Positions 1 through 12,390 of a DNA stretch of 64,000 bases are shown here, one piece after another. The notes under the pieces were generated by a model, which worked only from the letters and a program-made list of their open reading frames with translations, was not told where the DNA came from and ran no database searches. The stretch is from Gnetum montanum (taxonomy: Eukaryota > Streptophyta > Gnetopsida > Gnetales > Gnetaceae). The stretch's first letter is position 1. The number at the start of each line of letters is the position of its first letter. The DNA is taken from the NCBI GenBank assembly GCA_015680685.1, contig MNCI01011532.1, forward strand, positions 621,152 to 685,151. Direction: 5' to 3'. The position numbers were made by a program, and so were the translations under genes.

Positions 1-212
1 AGAATGCCAAAGAAGTTAAACAAAGACCTGAAGATAAATCATGCATTATGGAATTTCTTAATTACTAAGGAACATTTATTCTTATAATCTATCTGAGAAA
101 CTGTATGTGTATTTCTATTGAATAGACTGTTTACTCCAAATGAAACGTTAGTTTAACGATTTCATTGCGTGCAATAAGCATGCTAATGAAGGTGTTTTGC
201 ATCCCTATGCAG

Positions 213-3200
213 TAAAAGTGTTAGTATTCCTTACTACCCCGATTGATATATCATTGGGTGAGAATCATGACATACCCCTACAATTGGACTACCTCTGGAA
301 CATCAAAGCATCTTTTCTATGCAATGATGCAGTTGCTATAATTGTTACTCTCTTGGAGGAGCCATTGGAACACTTGGAATGGTAATGTTAGAAACGTTTT
401 ACCAAAGTCTGTCCTGGTTTTCTTCTTTGTTTTCAAGCTACTGATGTTGTCGAGGACCATATATTAACAGTTGTGTCTTATATTTGCTTACAGTGGATCC
501 TCTGGAGAGGACGATTGGAAAATGATCCAGCTTGTACTCACTCTTTTTCGCAACCTATTGGCCATTAAAGATCCCATACCACAGCAAATAACAGAAAAAT
601 CAGAATCACATTTTACCTCTTTAAAGGATAGGTTTTTAGAGCAGCTATTTCATGAAAATGTTATGGACCTCATTCTGGCATTATCACAACATGTATCTGA
701 TGCGCATGGATTTCTCAAACAGGATAACTTGCTTTTCCTTGAGATATTCCATTCTATTTTTTGTGGTCAAAGACCTGAACTAGTGGCTACAATGCAAGAG
801 CAGGTTCAGGAGGTAGTGAACATTCAATTATGATAATATTTATAAATTGTAAGAGTAGATTTTGGAGGTCATTATTAGCAAGGATTTACAGATGTAATAA
901 CATTAGTAAAATTCAAAATCCAAGCTGTTTTGAATGCTCACATGCATAAATGGGTGATACAGGGGGGAATGCGTAGATCATTTGGAGATCTAAAATCAAT
1001 GATGGAAGAAGAGGAAGAGCAAAAAAGACTCTCACGATTAACAGACTTGTCCCGACATTCACTGTTTTGTGGCACATTTGTGAAAATAGGAAAGGTATAG
1101 AAAACCCTTGGTTTATCTAAATAATTTTTAATACATTAATTTTGAATGCCAGTGTATAGTGTATAAATTATTTACAGAACGCTACTATACGAAACAGTTA
1201 ACGCATTACATTTGTCATTTGTATTTTTCTGTCTCTTCTGGTATATCATTGTCTTTTAAAAATCAGGATGGTTCAAAAAAGATCATTAAAAGAAATCCTT
1301 TCATAACACCTGCTGAGAATATTCTAAAAGGCAATCAAATAAAGAAAGGACGTGTGAAACACATATTATGTGACGTGAATCTGTCAGTGTCATCAACTAG
1401 TCGTTCCTTGGAGCTGCTTCAGAAATTTGCAGATCAATTTTTGCATTCTGGTTATAATGGTAAACTACACAAAATAATCATATTTTTCTACTCAACTTAA
1501 TCTTTATTTAACGAACTACCTACTGAACTATCAATCATCTTTGGTGGTGTTCTTATAAAATATCGTGCAGTGTTAATGCAGTCTGTGGGGGAGGATATCA
1601 AAGAAGAACATCCTACAATTCAGAACAGTGACATCATTGTATTTTTTGAACTTGCCCAATTTTTCACTGCTTATCAGTATCATCGCGTCCAGTTTCAGAA
1701 GGTGCGGTTTTCATAAAAAAAATGTGTTAAAAATCAAAATTTATAAGGTGAAACTGGTCAATTAAAGGAAATGCAGCCCTGAAGTATTTTTGGAAAATTT
1801 GTATTTATTTAGCATGCTCTTTCGATATCTATTTTTTAAAATTTAATGTTTATGTGGTCAAATATATGCAGATTTTGTATACAAGTTTTTACATGAAGTA
1901 TTTGTAAACAAGCCCTGACATGTTTTTGGGGGTGAATAATAAACCAAAATTTAAATTTTGGTAATGATTTTTAATAAAGTGTTTTAAACATAGATTTCAT
2001 TCTTTATTTTTCACCAGCAGGCAAAAAAAGGAAAAATCGAGGTCATGCAGAATGGCAAGGGAAATTCCGTTGGTATCCAAGGTTTTGTATGTGGACCTAT
2101 TGCATCCACAATGAACGAGGCCATGTTTAACATGGTTATTTCAAAATGGCACTCTTCCTTTGAAGCATTGAAAGTAACACGTGATTCAAAGTCATTGGCA
2201 AGAGCTGGATCTTTGTTGAAAGAAATGGTAATTCTGTATAACACATATCTTAATAGATCATTGAAAATATATTTTGATTTTTCTGTTTCCTTCACAACGT
2301 TTGAACTCCAATTTTGTAAGTTTTCTCAAATCATGAGACATTGCCAAGTTGCAATGCTGATCGACTCTAAGAATCAGACAAAGAAAAATGATTTTTGGGG
2401 GTGTCTTTAACACTTGAATACTTGATCAATGGTCATCTATTTTAATATGTTGCACATATAACTGGATACTTTGTTAAATGTAATATCCAGTTTTCCTTTG
2501 TTCCTTCGTTTTCAGTTTTATTTTTGTTTTGACCAAAATCTATCTTCTAGATACAGTGAAGTAGTTAACCAATAACTCTACCCACCGTTTTCTGAACTCC
2601 AACACATCATTTATGGAGTGATACATTCTTATAAATCCATAGTAAAATCTTGATTACTTTTGTCTATAATTGAATCCTTTAGCATCAACAGATTGTGCCA
2701 ACAATGTAAAAGGTGATGCCCCGAGTATCATGACTTCTAATGATACTTGGAAACAGACATAGTGTATTTTTAAACTTTACCTTACCAACCCTACAAGTAC
2801 AATGAGGACATGAACTTACCGAAATGTTTAAATGCCATCTGTTTGGACCTTCTTCTTTTTGCACCTCTGAAAATTAGTGAACTGAGCATGCTTTTTGCCC
2901 TAAGGTTTCTCTCATTTTCAATTTATCAAGTGTATTGATATTTGGATTAGTGCTTTCTACTCTATATCTTTGTTTCTTGTTGTGTTCTACTTCTATACAT
3001 CATATCCTGTAATAATTTAAAGGCATACTGGTAGCCCCAATCGTTGTCACTCACAACCATTATAATTGTTTTAGCACAATTTTGACAGGCCATCATCTGT
3101 TTTCTTGATACTCTGTGTGTATGTTTGTTTTTTTGGTGCGTACAAGCATCAATTGTTTATATTTTATTTATTCACAGAGAAATTAGTTTACTGCCCTGTC

Positions 3201-6200
3201 AATTATTTTATTATTCTGTGCCAGTGACCCTGATTATCTGAGCTGAACTAGTAAAAATGGCTTGTTTCTTTCATCCAAAATCTGCAAAACATCTCATAGT
3301 CGTAATGCAAGCTTGATTGGAGCCTTTTGGCTATGATACAAGATTTCATTGTGCACTTTGCCTGTCTGAAGCCATAAGGTGTCTATTGTTTGCCAAAGTT
3401 ATGGTGCAACTAAAAATGTCAAAAATCTTAGCTTAGGATGTTGATTTGCTTTGGACCATACAATTTCTAGTGTGATAGTGAAACTTCATTGCAGCTTAAA
3501 GGAATGAGCATGCAGAAAATTGTCCTTCAATTAATTTCTTTTTCATCAGTTGCAAGGTGTCCATTTACTCTGATAAGTGAAAGCAAGATTAGTGCTTTTA
3601 AAATTCTAACCCTGATCTATATTATGGGAAAAAAGAAACATTTGGCATTTTCAGGAGAATCCGTATCGTCAAAAATCAATGTGGACAAAAGTCTTAATGC
3701 TGTGGTGAGACCTAGCATGTTATAGAAGGAATTTTCTATGCCAAATCAATGATGAATCTATTTCCTAGACCAATTCTATTCAGTGTTATGATTCATTGGT
3801 GCATGATATCTTTAGCATTATGCATGATAATCATTGTTGTTTGGAACATGTATCCAAAATATTTATTACGAATTATTGTTGTGACTTATCCACTATAGTT
3901 CCGAGGTTTGTCAATAAAAGTATAAATACATATAAACCTGATTAGTTGTGTGGAACTGTACCACATTCTGGCAGGCTTGTTTTAAAATGGAAGGTTTCTT
4001 TTGAAGCATCGTCATAACCAGATATTCTTCTTATTTCTTTCCTTTAGTTTCAAGAGTGGCAGCTTAATTGGTAGCAATAAGAAATGTCTTTTTGTTTACC
4101 GATGTTTCTGCATCAAGTTTTTCAAACTGTGGATAAACTTGTTATAGTTTTCTGTATTTCCAATTATTAATCGTAGGTTCTTCCAATTTAATTTTTAATA
4201 TGAATTGCAGTCATTTCAGGCAATTTCTTGTACTGTTACCGTTTTGGCCCTTTACATTTTGATGTTTTATTGATAGATGTGATTAATGTTTCCAGATTCA
4301 TATGCTAGATCTGGTTGTTAAAATGGCACATGATGATACGATGGAGGTTGAACAAGAAGCTCGCACGGCCAGAGTTCTTCTCTATAAGCTATTTTACGAT
4401 CAAACGGAAAAAGGGATTATACATTTGCTGTTTGTATTGTTAAAATCTTTTGACAGTCGGAAACAACCGCGAAGGTAATGTTGGTGGTGTTTTCTGTAGC
4501 ATTCATTGATGGTTCAGTATTTCATTAGATTAATTTTGGCTGTGTTCCTCAACTAATGAGGAGAATATTTTAAAGAATTCCATGGTTGCATGGTTTGGAC
4601 TTGGACTATGTGTACAATATTTGGTCATTGTGCATGCTTACAAGTACAGTAGCTTATTAGAAATCTGAAACTTGTTCATGGTTAATTATTTTAACAAGGA
4701 CATCTTGTTTGTGAGTTGGAATATGATGGATACTAAATGAAAAACAAGGATGACCAACTGATATGATTTTTAATTGCACTGTATTGTTTATGCTATTTTC
4801 CATGCAAGAGAAATCATGATCAATATTTTTTGTTTCAGTCATCTAGCAGACTTGGTGGAAATGACACACATTGTCCTACGGCTCATAGAGGGTCTCAAGG
4901 AAACCAATGGTACTTTCCGGGTGTGTGTTCCACCTTTCTAATTGGTACTCCTTGATGGGCATTAAGTATTACTGAGGAAATGTTTATTAGTTTTTCAAAC
5001 ATTGCAAAGCCAATCTTTTAAAGTAAAGCTAATGTGATTTTGGAAAAAATTGTTTATTTACCATCACTTACTGGAATCAATTATTATTTAGTTACAAAAC
5101 AACAGTATGTGTGCATGCAAATAAGCACATCAGCTTATGGCATTAGAGACAACATGCAATCATTTCAGATAGGACTGTTCTAAATCTTCATTTCCGAATG
5201 GTTGTTTTACAGGTTCTCAAAAAATCTAGGAAAGTGAAAAAGAAAGTGAAGAGACCTGATGATAATGCAAAATCTTCTCCTGGGGATGGTGATATTGCCA
5301 TGCAAGAAACTGCAGAAGATATCATCAAAGAGACGCACGATGCCCACGGGATGGATTCACCTGAGGAAAAACATGATAAACCCAACCCAGAGATGAGACA
5401 GGAGGATGGTCTATCCCACACCACTAAAAATGTTGATGAACTCGACCTTGATCAAGAGCTTATGGAAGATGAAAACGATGCCGAGAAGTTTGAAAATGAT
5501 CATGAAAGTGATTTTGAAGATGATAGGCGTGCTGTAAAAGAGGCAAATTTAGATACACAAAAAATTGTTTCAACATTTGCTGATAACACAGTGGTTTGTA
5601 ATTACTGTTGGTTGCTTGGATTCTATAAGAGCAACTCTGCTGCCATGAATCATTACATAATTCAGATGTTGCAGCGAATTTGCGGTGACTTGATCCTTGC
5701 CCCAATGCTCTATCAGGTTCTCCTTTGGCTTTTTCTCAGAGACATTCAAGATTTGTCATACATTGTCAGAGTATTTGAAAGACAATGACTAAGAACTATT
5801 AATGATGTTTTTGCAGCTATCTCTTTTTAATATATTCTATAAAATTCTTTCGGACCCGAAGACATTGCAGTCTAAGGAATATCGGAATATTGTTAAATTC
5901 CTTAGTTGCTTGCTGCACACATTTTTCCAAAAGCTCAAAGAGCAACCTCTGTTAGCTGTGGAAGTATTGTTCTGGAAGACTCGAAAGGAATGCCATGCAA
6001 TAACTGCAGAAAAGTTGTTGTCTGATATGAAAAATTTTAAAAAGAGAAGCCTTGCTGATGCTTTAGGTGACGATGAGGCTGATGATATAAATGGATGGGA
6101 GCCATTGAACGGAAATAATAAGAAGAATCTTTCAGATGCTCTGGGAGAAGATGAAGCTGATTTTTCTCCAGCTGAAGTTGATTGTATCAGGTAAGAAACG

Positions 6201-9200
6201 TACACCTTGGTTTATTATCAAAGAGAATTAAAGATAAATAGTGGAGATTGAGCTATTTTATGAAGTGTATGCGAATTTTGAATTGCATCTGGAATATCTC
6301 TCTCTTGGATAATGCACAGGAAGAATTCTTCTGAAGGTCTTATAAGGTCTCCTAAAAGAAGAAATGTTCGTATCTTTAGTGACGAGCAAGAGGCTCAGAT
6401 CGAAGAGCTATTTGAGCGGTATTTATTTTTTGCCTAACATATAATCTTCTTTCCCCTTATTGCAGTTTAATTCCTCAAGTTTTGCTAGTTATAGGAATTC
6501 AGACATCTTCCTATTTCATTCATACTAAATTCATCTTCTGTTGATTCTCCAACAGTTATAAAGGTAACAGAAGGTGTAGCCATATGATTGCAAAGGCACT
6601 TGATTCTAATGGTAATATTTCAGCAGTTCAAGTATCAAGGAAACTCAAACAACTTGGCCTTAAGATCACTCCTTTAAAGAAAAGGATATCCTCTTCTCTT
6701 GAAGACTTAAACGTTAGCGATGATGCAAGCAGACAGGATATTGAAGATAATGTAGAAAGGTCAATGTTATTTCAGGCTTCCAAACAGGCCAATAGGAAAA
6801 GGCGCATTATGGATTCAGATGATGAGTCAGAAAACAGAACTGAAGCACACAATCTATCAGGGTACTTCCTTTTCCTGATAATAAAAAAGGAGATTCTGAA
6901 GAGTAGATAGCTTCATTGTGTTCAAATTAATGTCCATTTTTTCAGTTCTTTTTTCAAATCAATTTGTCTCATTGTGTAAGGTCTGAGGTTCGACAGTAAT
7001 GTTGAAGTAAAGAATATATTCGTAGGTTTATTTCCATGACATTATACTTAGCCTGCGTTGTTCAATTCAGTGCCTTAATGAACATTAATTTTCTGCGTTT
7101 TTTTCCTAAATTTCCTTGCAGGAATTCAGATAATGACCCTACACCAGTGAACCATAAGGCAGACAAACCACGTAAGAAAATCACCAAGTTAGCCATTAGT
7201 GATGAGCAGGAAAGTCTTATCAAGGAACTTTTTGAGCAGTAAGATTTTACGTGAATATACTGCATTCTATTTGAAATTTTGCATTTAATCTAATGCATGT
7301 GATATTCTTTTCTGACGACTTTCAGTTGTTTTTTCTATTTGGTCTTTCTTCTGACAAACACATAGTTGTTAATTTTTTATTAATGCATAGCTTTTATTGT
7401 CCTAAATTTGCTGGAAAGAAACATTTTTTAAGGTTTTAACTGTGGACCTGTATCTTTACTTGCAGAAACAGAGAGAACAAAAATTGCTGTCGTTTGATTG
7501 CCGAGAGCTTGGATTTGTCAGTGTCTGATGTTAATCGCAAGCTCAAGGCACTGGGATTGAAGAATTCACATAAACCAAAATTAAAAGCTGCAGATCCTAA
7601 TAACGGAAATCCATTTACTGCTGAACAGGAAAATGAAGTTTCTGATACTGAGGCTCTAATGAAAAAATCATCTGGGTAACTTCACATCTTTATTTGCCAT
7701 GTTTCTGCTAGCCTCTTAACTACATTCATTCTACATTATTCGGTGATATTTTATGGCTGGTTATGCTACTTGGTGCCCAGCCTAGGTACTCATTTTTTAC
7801 ATGCCTTCAAATGGCGTTGTTATCTTTGTTTCTTGCAATGCTAATGACAGATACCAATACGCCATGCAAGCCCACTTTCATTTATGAGGTTAGACAATGG
7901 CAAATTGCTCACTTGGAAATCTAACATCAGATATAGTTTATAGGTGGACTAATGGTTTCCTTTCTTGAAGCAGTAAGTTGCTTGTTACAATTGTAAACAA
8001 GGCAAACAAATGCTTGTTATGATGTCTTAGGATTATTCTTTTGCCCTTTTTTTGGTGGTGGTGGTTAGCTTTGACTGTATGCTCTCTTCCCGTACTAACC
8101 ACATTCACATGGCTACGTTATTTTTGCTTTTGCATCTTCTTAAAGATCCGTATGTTTCAAAATGTTTTTCTTCCGGCCTTGTTAACATTGTGTATTCTCA
8201 TCGTGCAATGAAGAGAGAGAGATTCTTCCAAAAAACGGAAAAGAACTCGGATAGATGAAGCACAGGAGAGGCACCTTAAGGAGCTTTTTGAACAGTATGT
8301 TTCCGGTTTCCAAATGCATTTGTTGGTTGTCTGATTACAAAAGTGATTTTTTCCAAGTTTGAAAGCTCAAAACTATTTCAATTTTTGTTTTGATTGAAAT
8401 TGTATATTTATTTTAAATAAATTTCATTTATTATAACTAGATATACTTTCAGTTCCTGAGTGTTTTTCACTTTCCAGGCATAAAGAAAATAAGAAATGTA
8501 GCCGGATCATTGCAGAAGCGCTTGACTTGTCAATATCTCAAGTTAATCACAGGTTGAAGGTACTGGGACTAAAGAGTTCTTCTAGAAAACGTCAGGACGT
8601 CTCGTCCAAAGTCTCTGGACAAGAAAATGATAAATCAGATACAGAAACTCTTATGGTCAAATTATCACGGTAATGTTTATCAACAAGTTTATGTAATAAT
8701 TTCTAAAATAAATGAAAACTTACATTGCCTAATTAACACAGAATTCAAATGCTTGTAATAAATTATCGAACGCATTTCATGCTCTGACTTTTCTGTCTAG
8801 GCACTTGCAAAAAAAAAAAAATCAACATTCTCCAACATGCATGCATTTAGCAACGACATTTATTTAAAAATTGCATTTTCACTCTAGCTTACTACAATCA
8901 TTCCTGTATTTAATCCCAGAATTCAAAGCTCTAATGCAAAGCAGTCAATGCCAGAAAATTCAAACAAGCTTGCCAAGGATTATTTGAATTCAGATGAACA
9001 TGCTAATCCTTTGATTGCAAGCACTGTCCCAGTAGATGACGAGGACTCTGATTCTGAACTTCTTTGTACTCGAATTAAAAGGTAGATTGAGTACATTCGT
9101 GTTTGTGATTGTTATTTTTAATGCAAAGTTTATATGCAATGTTTAACGCAAATTTGCTAAAACTCGTAAACAATATAAATTGCAGGATTAAAGAATCGGG

Positions 9201-9711
9201 AGCATATCCAAAGTTGAAAAATAGAGATTCTGACTCTGTTAAGGCTAGAGAGGACGGCACTGTTATCTCTGACCAAGCTGGCTTGGGTGACCAGCCTTTC
9301 AAGCTAGAATTGAACAAGTATTTCCATTCCAAAGATACTGTGGTTTATTATTGTGGACGTACGTTTATAAATACCGAAAACCTTGTTCTTATCTTAGAAT
9401 ATTCAATTTTTTTCAGAACCAATAATATGGAAGCTGATGCAAGCATTGTCGAAAACAAGATATCAGATACAGTTGAAGTACAGAAGTATAATACGATAAG
9501 AATGGAGGAAGTTGACTCGGATGACTTGCCACTGAGATTTGCATTACTGAAGTATTATTTTCTTTATTTATGTTTTTAATTCACTGAAATGTTCTTCGCT
9601 GAATGCTTGGGAGGCTATGCTTGATTGAAAACATTAGTTCTAAACCAAAACGTCACCTGCAGGAGAAAAACGGTGGCAGCTCAAGATATGGAGGGTAAAA
9701 TCATAAAATAA
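213..9711 (+). CDS. TIM: TIMELESS homologue, 20 exons, 5' end outside the window
   Basis: Replication-fork protection factor of the TIMELESS/Tof1/Swi1 family. In other eukaryotes it works with TIPIN at nuclear replication forks, in checkpoint signalling and cohesion. Exons read from GT/AG sites with continuous phase: 213-381, 494-812, 963-1094, 1267-1459, 1571-1701, 2021-2227, 4296-4474, 4839-4920, 5213-5716, 5817-6190, 6320-6418, 6556-6861, 7122-7238, 7466-7675, 8220-8294, 8478-8669, 8920-9081, 9186-9317, 9417-9551, 9663-9711, about 1255 codons in all. The first exon enters within the conserved N-terminal TIMELESS domain (VKVLVFLTTPID, PLQLDYLW). Exon 3 has FGDLKSMMEEEEEQKR. Exon 10 ends in two acidic 'DALG(D/E)DEAD' motifs. 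Exons 11-16 encode three helix-turn-helix modules. The end of the protein has the acidic DSDDLPLRF segment. No internal stop or frameshift was seen. The start of exon 15 is uncertain (8214 or 8220, in an AG repeat). The family is certain; minor exon edges could shift. Confidence 0.92.
2228..4295 (+). other. Long intron 6 of TIMELESS
   Basis: By far the longest intron of the gene in this window (2.07 kb; most others are 80-400 bp). Exons on both sides join in phase 0. It contains no exon I can support. Its right half is a dispersed repeat also found downstream of the STIPL1 gene. Confidence 0.75.
3130..4185 (+). repeat. Dispersed repeat, copy 1 (in the TIMELESS intron)
   Basis: Sequence here matches 36195-36900 over nearly its whole length in the same orientation, for example around GTGACCCTGATTATCTGAGC and GGCAGGCTTGTTTTAAAATG. 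About 320 bp (roughly 3607-3925) have no counterpart in the other copy. No terminal repeats, target duplications, LTR ends or coding frame are evident, so the repeat class is unknown. Confidence 0.8.
6320..6861 (+). other. TIMELESS helix-turn-helix module 1 (exons 11 and 12)
   Basis: First of three copies of a module of about 55 residues. Exon 11 (6320-6418) gives 'RIFSDEQEAQIEELFE', is cut by a phase-2 intron, and exon 12 (6556-6861) continues with 'CSHMIAKALD' and 'VSRKLKQLGLK'. The pattern of an acidic first helix, then IA-ALD, then a basic RKLK-LGLK recognition-type helix is that of the Myb-like fold in the TIMELESS C-terminal DNA-binding region. Exon 12 also codes a longer, serine- and acid-rich linker. 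This copy has an insert (SNGNIS) that the other two lack. Confidence 0.85.
7122..7675 (+). other. TIMELESS helix-turn-helix module 2 (exons 13 and 14)
   Basis: Second copy. Exon 13 (7122-7238) gives 'AISDEQESLIKELFEQ' and exon 14 (7466-7675) gives 'CCRLIAESLDLSVSDVNRKL' followed by KALGLKN. The intron again lies after ELFE and is again phase 2. The linker EQENEVSDTEALM closely resembles the one after module 3 (GQENDKSDTETLM), so modules 2 and 3 look like the younger duplicates. Confidence 0.88.
8220..8669 (+). other. TIMELESS helix-turn-helix module 3 (exons 15 and 16)
   Basis: Third copy. The short exon 15 (8220-8294) gives 'RIDEAQERHLKELFEQ' and exon 16 (8478-8669) gives 'CSRIIAEALDLSISQVNHRL' followed by KVLGLKS. 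Both flanking introns and the internal one are phase 2, which lets whole exon pairs duplicate without breaking the frame. The 3' splice site of exon 15 lies in an AGAGAGAG run and could be used at 8214 instead. Confidence 0.83.
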
Positions 9712-10561
9712 CAAGCACCAGACTTAGCGATAAGTATAAAGGTGTACCACTCTAAAGTGAAGGATAAGTCATGGAATGCATTTTTTTCTCAGATCTGGTC
9801 TAGCTTTTGCCATTTATATTTTATATGTAGTTGTAATCTTTGTAATTTTTCGCTGATGCAGAATTTATTTTTAGCGTGGGAAGGAATGTGCATATTGCAT
9901 GCAGACAATTTGGTTTCACTGCGTCCGGTTCAGTTTGTTGGAAATGTACCATGTTATTCAAGAGAAGAAATATTCTTGCATACAAGGAACTGTTCCTGTT
10001 TTGTAACATAGAAAGTACAGGGTATGCAGATTTATAAAAATGTCAAAATAATGACCATATCAGGTTCTCCGGGCTGTCATCCAGTTGAGGTACAAACATG
10101 ATAGGACAAGGAGTTGAAAAGCAAAATAAAAATACCAAACTTTACAAGTTGAAATACAAGTATATATAGTTCTATTTAAATTGTAAGGAGAATCAGCTTT
10201 CCAGGTTTTTCACCTTAAAACTGAATGGTCAATGTCAATTTTCTTCTCTGAAGTGTATAGTAATCCTTTTAAGTTTAACTATTCATGATACATATTAGAT
10301 AGTTCTGCAAATCCCGGATTATATGCGTTTTCATGGAATGCCTTGAAGTTCCGTTGTGTTCATAGCCCTTGAATTTGAATGTGTTTTCGGGTACGAAAGC
10401 GATCCTGCATTATCCAATAGGTTGTTTCAATCATGCAAAACACAGAATACCACTACTGTACTGGGCCATCCTGCAAATATAGATAGCTTTAATAAAAAAA
10501 TCCTTTTATAAGTGTCTCTGGTTATTTTCCTTCTGTCAGCAAAAATGGTGTTTCATTAATA
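9712..10561 (+). other. TIMELESS 3' flank, no further gene seen
   Basis: AT-rich sequence after the stop codon, presumably the 3' UTR followed by spacer. A-rich AATAAA-like stretches occur near 10125 and 10490, and either could serve for polyadenylation. The ORFs here are short and match nothing I recognise. Confidence 0.4.
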
Positions 10562-10790
10562 ATGAAGTGTTACCAGTGGCAAGACTTCTGATTTAGAAAC
10601 CTTAAGTTATGTGTTTGATTTGGTAATACTAAGTGAGAAAGTTCCCTACACAACTAAAAATGATATCGAAAGTGTTAAGATTCTTGATTTCAAAACTCTA
10701 AGGGTATAAAATTCTAATAAAACTATATATCTTTGGGTGTATCTTTATTATAATTCTTTTAGGTTCCACTGTCCATTCTAAAAAAAAGGG
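10562..10790 (+). mobile_element. tRNA-derived SINE copy, degenerate
   Basis: Shares a head (AGTGTTACCAGTGGCAAGAC, then TTGATTT) and a tail (AACTATATATCTTTGGGTGT, then AGGTTCCA) with copies near 31.4, 32.5 and 62.3 kb. The head reads like a tRNA A box. A degraded B-box-like stretch follows (GTGTTTGATTTGG). Confidence 0.5.
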
Positions 10791-10799
10791 ATATCATTG

Positions 10800-11095
10800 T
10801 TGCACTTTTCCAACATCATGTTTCTTTGAAATTGAATGGCCCTTGCAGATATATAGCAAGCTTGGTAATTTTGGTTACTAAAATTTAAAGATTGTGTGAT
10901 GGGCTTATATTTATTTTTTAGCAAACAAGAATAATATACTTCATTTTTGTTGCACTTTTCTAACACGATGTTTCTTTGAAATTGAAATACCTTGTAGATG
11001 TACAAGAAATATGCTAATTTTGGTTACTAAAATTTAAAAGGTTTTGTGATGGGGTTGTATGTGTTTTTGCAGCAAACAAGAATAATGCACTTAAT
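10800..11095 (+). repeat. Tandem duplication, two units of about 150 bp
   Basis: Units start with TTGCACTTTTCYAACA at 10800 and 10950. Each continues through GTTTCTTTGAAATTGAA, a variable centre, TTTTGGTTACTAAAATTTAA and GCAAACAAGAATAAT. The units differ at many positions, so the duplication is old. No coding frame is shared. Confidence 0.8.
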
Positions 11096-11472
11096 TTTTT
11101 AGTTACATAAGTGTTTTGTTTAATTCATGGTTATTAATAAAAATTTGAGAATTTGCCTCATTGAAAAGAAGTTCTCGAGAGCCATATTGAGTGATAGGTG
11201 GCTTATGTGGTTATCTCATTGTTGTGTTAGATAAGAGGTTGATAGTTTGGGTCACACTTGTGGTAGCATTATATCCTTCTAATTTTTCCAACAATAAGGG
11301 ATTAGCGTATTGGTATGGGTCTTGGTGTGGTAAGTGAAAATTTCAATTTCAACTTGAATTTTTAAATTATCTTGTTTACTATATGTCTTTTGGTGTACTT
11401 AAAAGTTTATTTTTCAGGTTCCAACCCTTCTTTAACAAATAGTATTGGGTTGAAAGCCTTTGTTTTGCACTA
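11096..11472. other. Spacer with a possible SINE fragment
   Basis: AT-rich. The stretch near 11290-11325 (GGATTAGCGTATTGGTATGG, then GTCTTGG) resembles the head of a SINE copy seen on the minus strand at 31.6-31.7 kb. Nothing else can be supported. Confidence 0.3.
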
Positions 11473-11881
11473 TGATATAACATGTTATTATGTAGCCTAT
11501 GATATCGTAGCTTTGGATACATTATGGTAAATGAGATGTGGTGGGCCATGGTTATGGCTATAAATACCAATCATTGTCATATTGAAAGAATGAATTTTCA
11601 CCAACACTTAGCCAAATTTTTGTAGTTTGTTTCCATGAATTAGAGTCAAGAGTGAATGCTTGTAGTGTGGTGAACAATATTTGTATAGAATCTTTGTTCC
11701 AGTGGATTGTTCTTGGACACAATTCATGATTAGAAAGATCAAGATTGTTTTTTACCATTGTAGCATCTTACTTAGTTTAATTTTACTCTTCATCATGTTT
11801 ACTTTCATTAAGTCATTTACATTTTCCAAGTACTTTACTTTCTAATGTCTCTTAGTAAGGTAGTATAACTACGATTAGTTT

Positions 11882-11896
11882 CAAATGGAATGTGTA
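11882..11896 (+). repeat. Target-site duplication, left copy (LINE)
   Basis: CAAATGGAATGTGTA, identical to 17673-17687. The two copies bracket the LINE exactly. Confidence 0.9.
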
Positions 11897-12390
11897 GGGA
11901 AAAATAAAGCGAAAATCTTGATTTTTTGGAGCCGTTTTGTCGGTCGCAGCAGCCCTGGCAACTCTTCCTTCGGTTGCGGTGGTGGCTGATCTACTCCTAG
12001 TTGTGGCCGATTTTCCTCCCGTCGCGGCCGCGGTCGCACCGTTGGCAGATCCTCCGACCTGTGGCGCTCTGACCTTGCGCACTCCAACAAGGGTTTCTGG
12101 TTCTATTTTTGTTTCGGGTCAGGGTTTCGCCTGGCCGCCGCCTCAGGGTCAAAACTTCGTTTGGCCGCCATCTCAACCCTCGCCTCCCTCACGTCGTGCG
12201 CCGCGTGCGCATTCGGTGGCCAGATTTGTTCAGCCCTCGGCCAGATCTGCCCGATCTATGCAACCCGCGGCCAGATCTGCGCAACCAGAGTTGAATACCA
12301 GAGTTGGCAGCAGGATCTGCATTGTGGTGATTTTGCTGCAGGTTGTTCCAGGGCTGCCTTCGCGTTCCTATTGACGTGGAGCCAGTTCCA
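11897..12390 (+). promoter_or_regulatory. LINE 5' leader, GC-rich
   Basis: Strongly GC-rich compared with the AT-rich surroundings from about 11930 to 12300, with repeated CCAGATCTG and CCCTCGGCC-like words. In LINEs this position holds the internal promoter; that role is inferred here. Open frames through it look like a composition effect. Confidence 0.5.

Noticed and set aside
1-212. A further TIMELESS exon at the window start
   Set aside because: Short frames here have no recognisable TIMELESS sequence and no well-placed splice pair; treated as intron.
5188-6205. Minus-strand ORFs opposite TIMELESS exons 9 and 10
   Set aside because: Fully explained as antisense of acidic TIMELESS exons.
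11937-12374. Long alanine/proline-rich open frames in a GC-rich stretch
   Set aside because: They lie in the LINE leader, overlap in several frames and on both strands, and show no domain; a composition effect.
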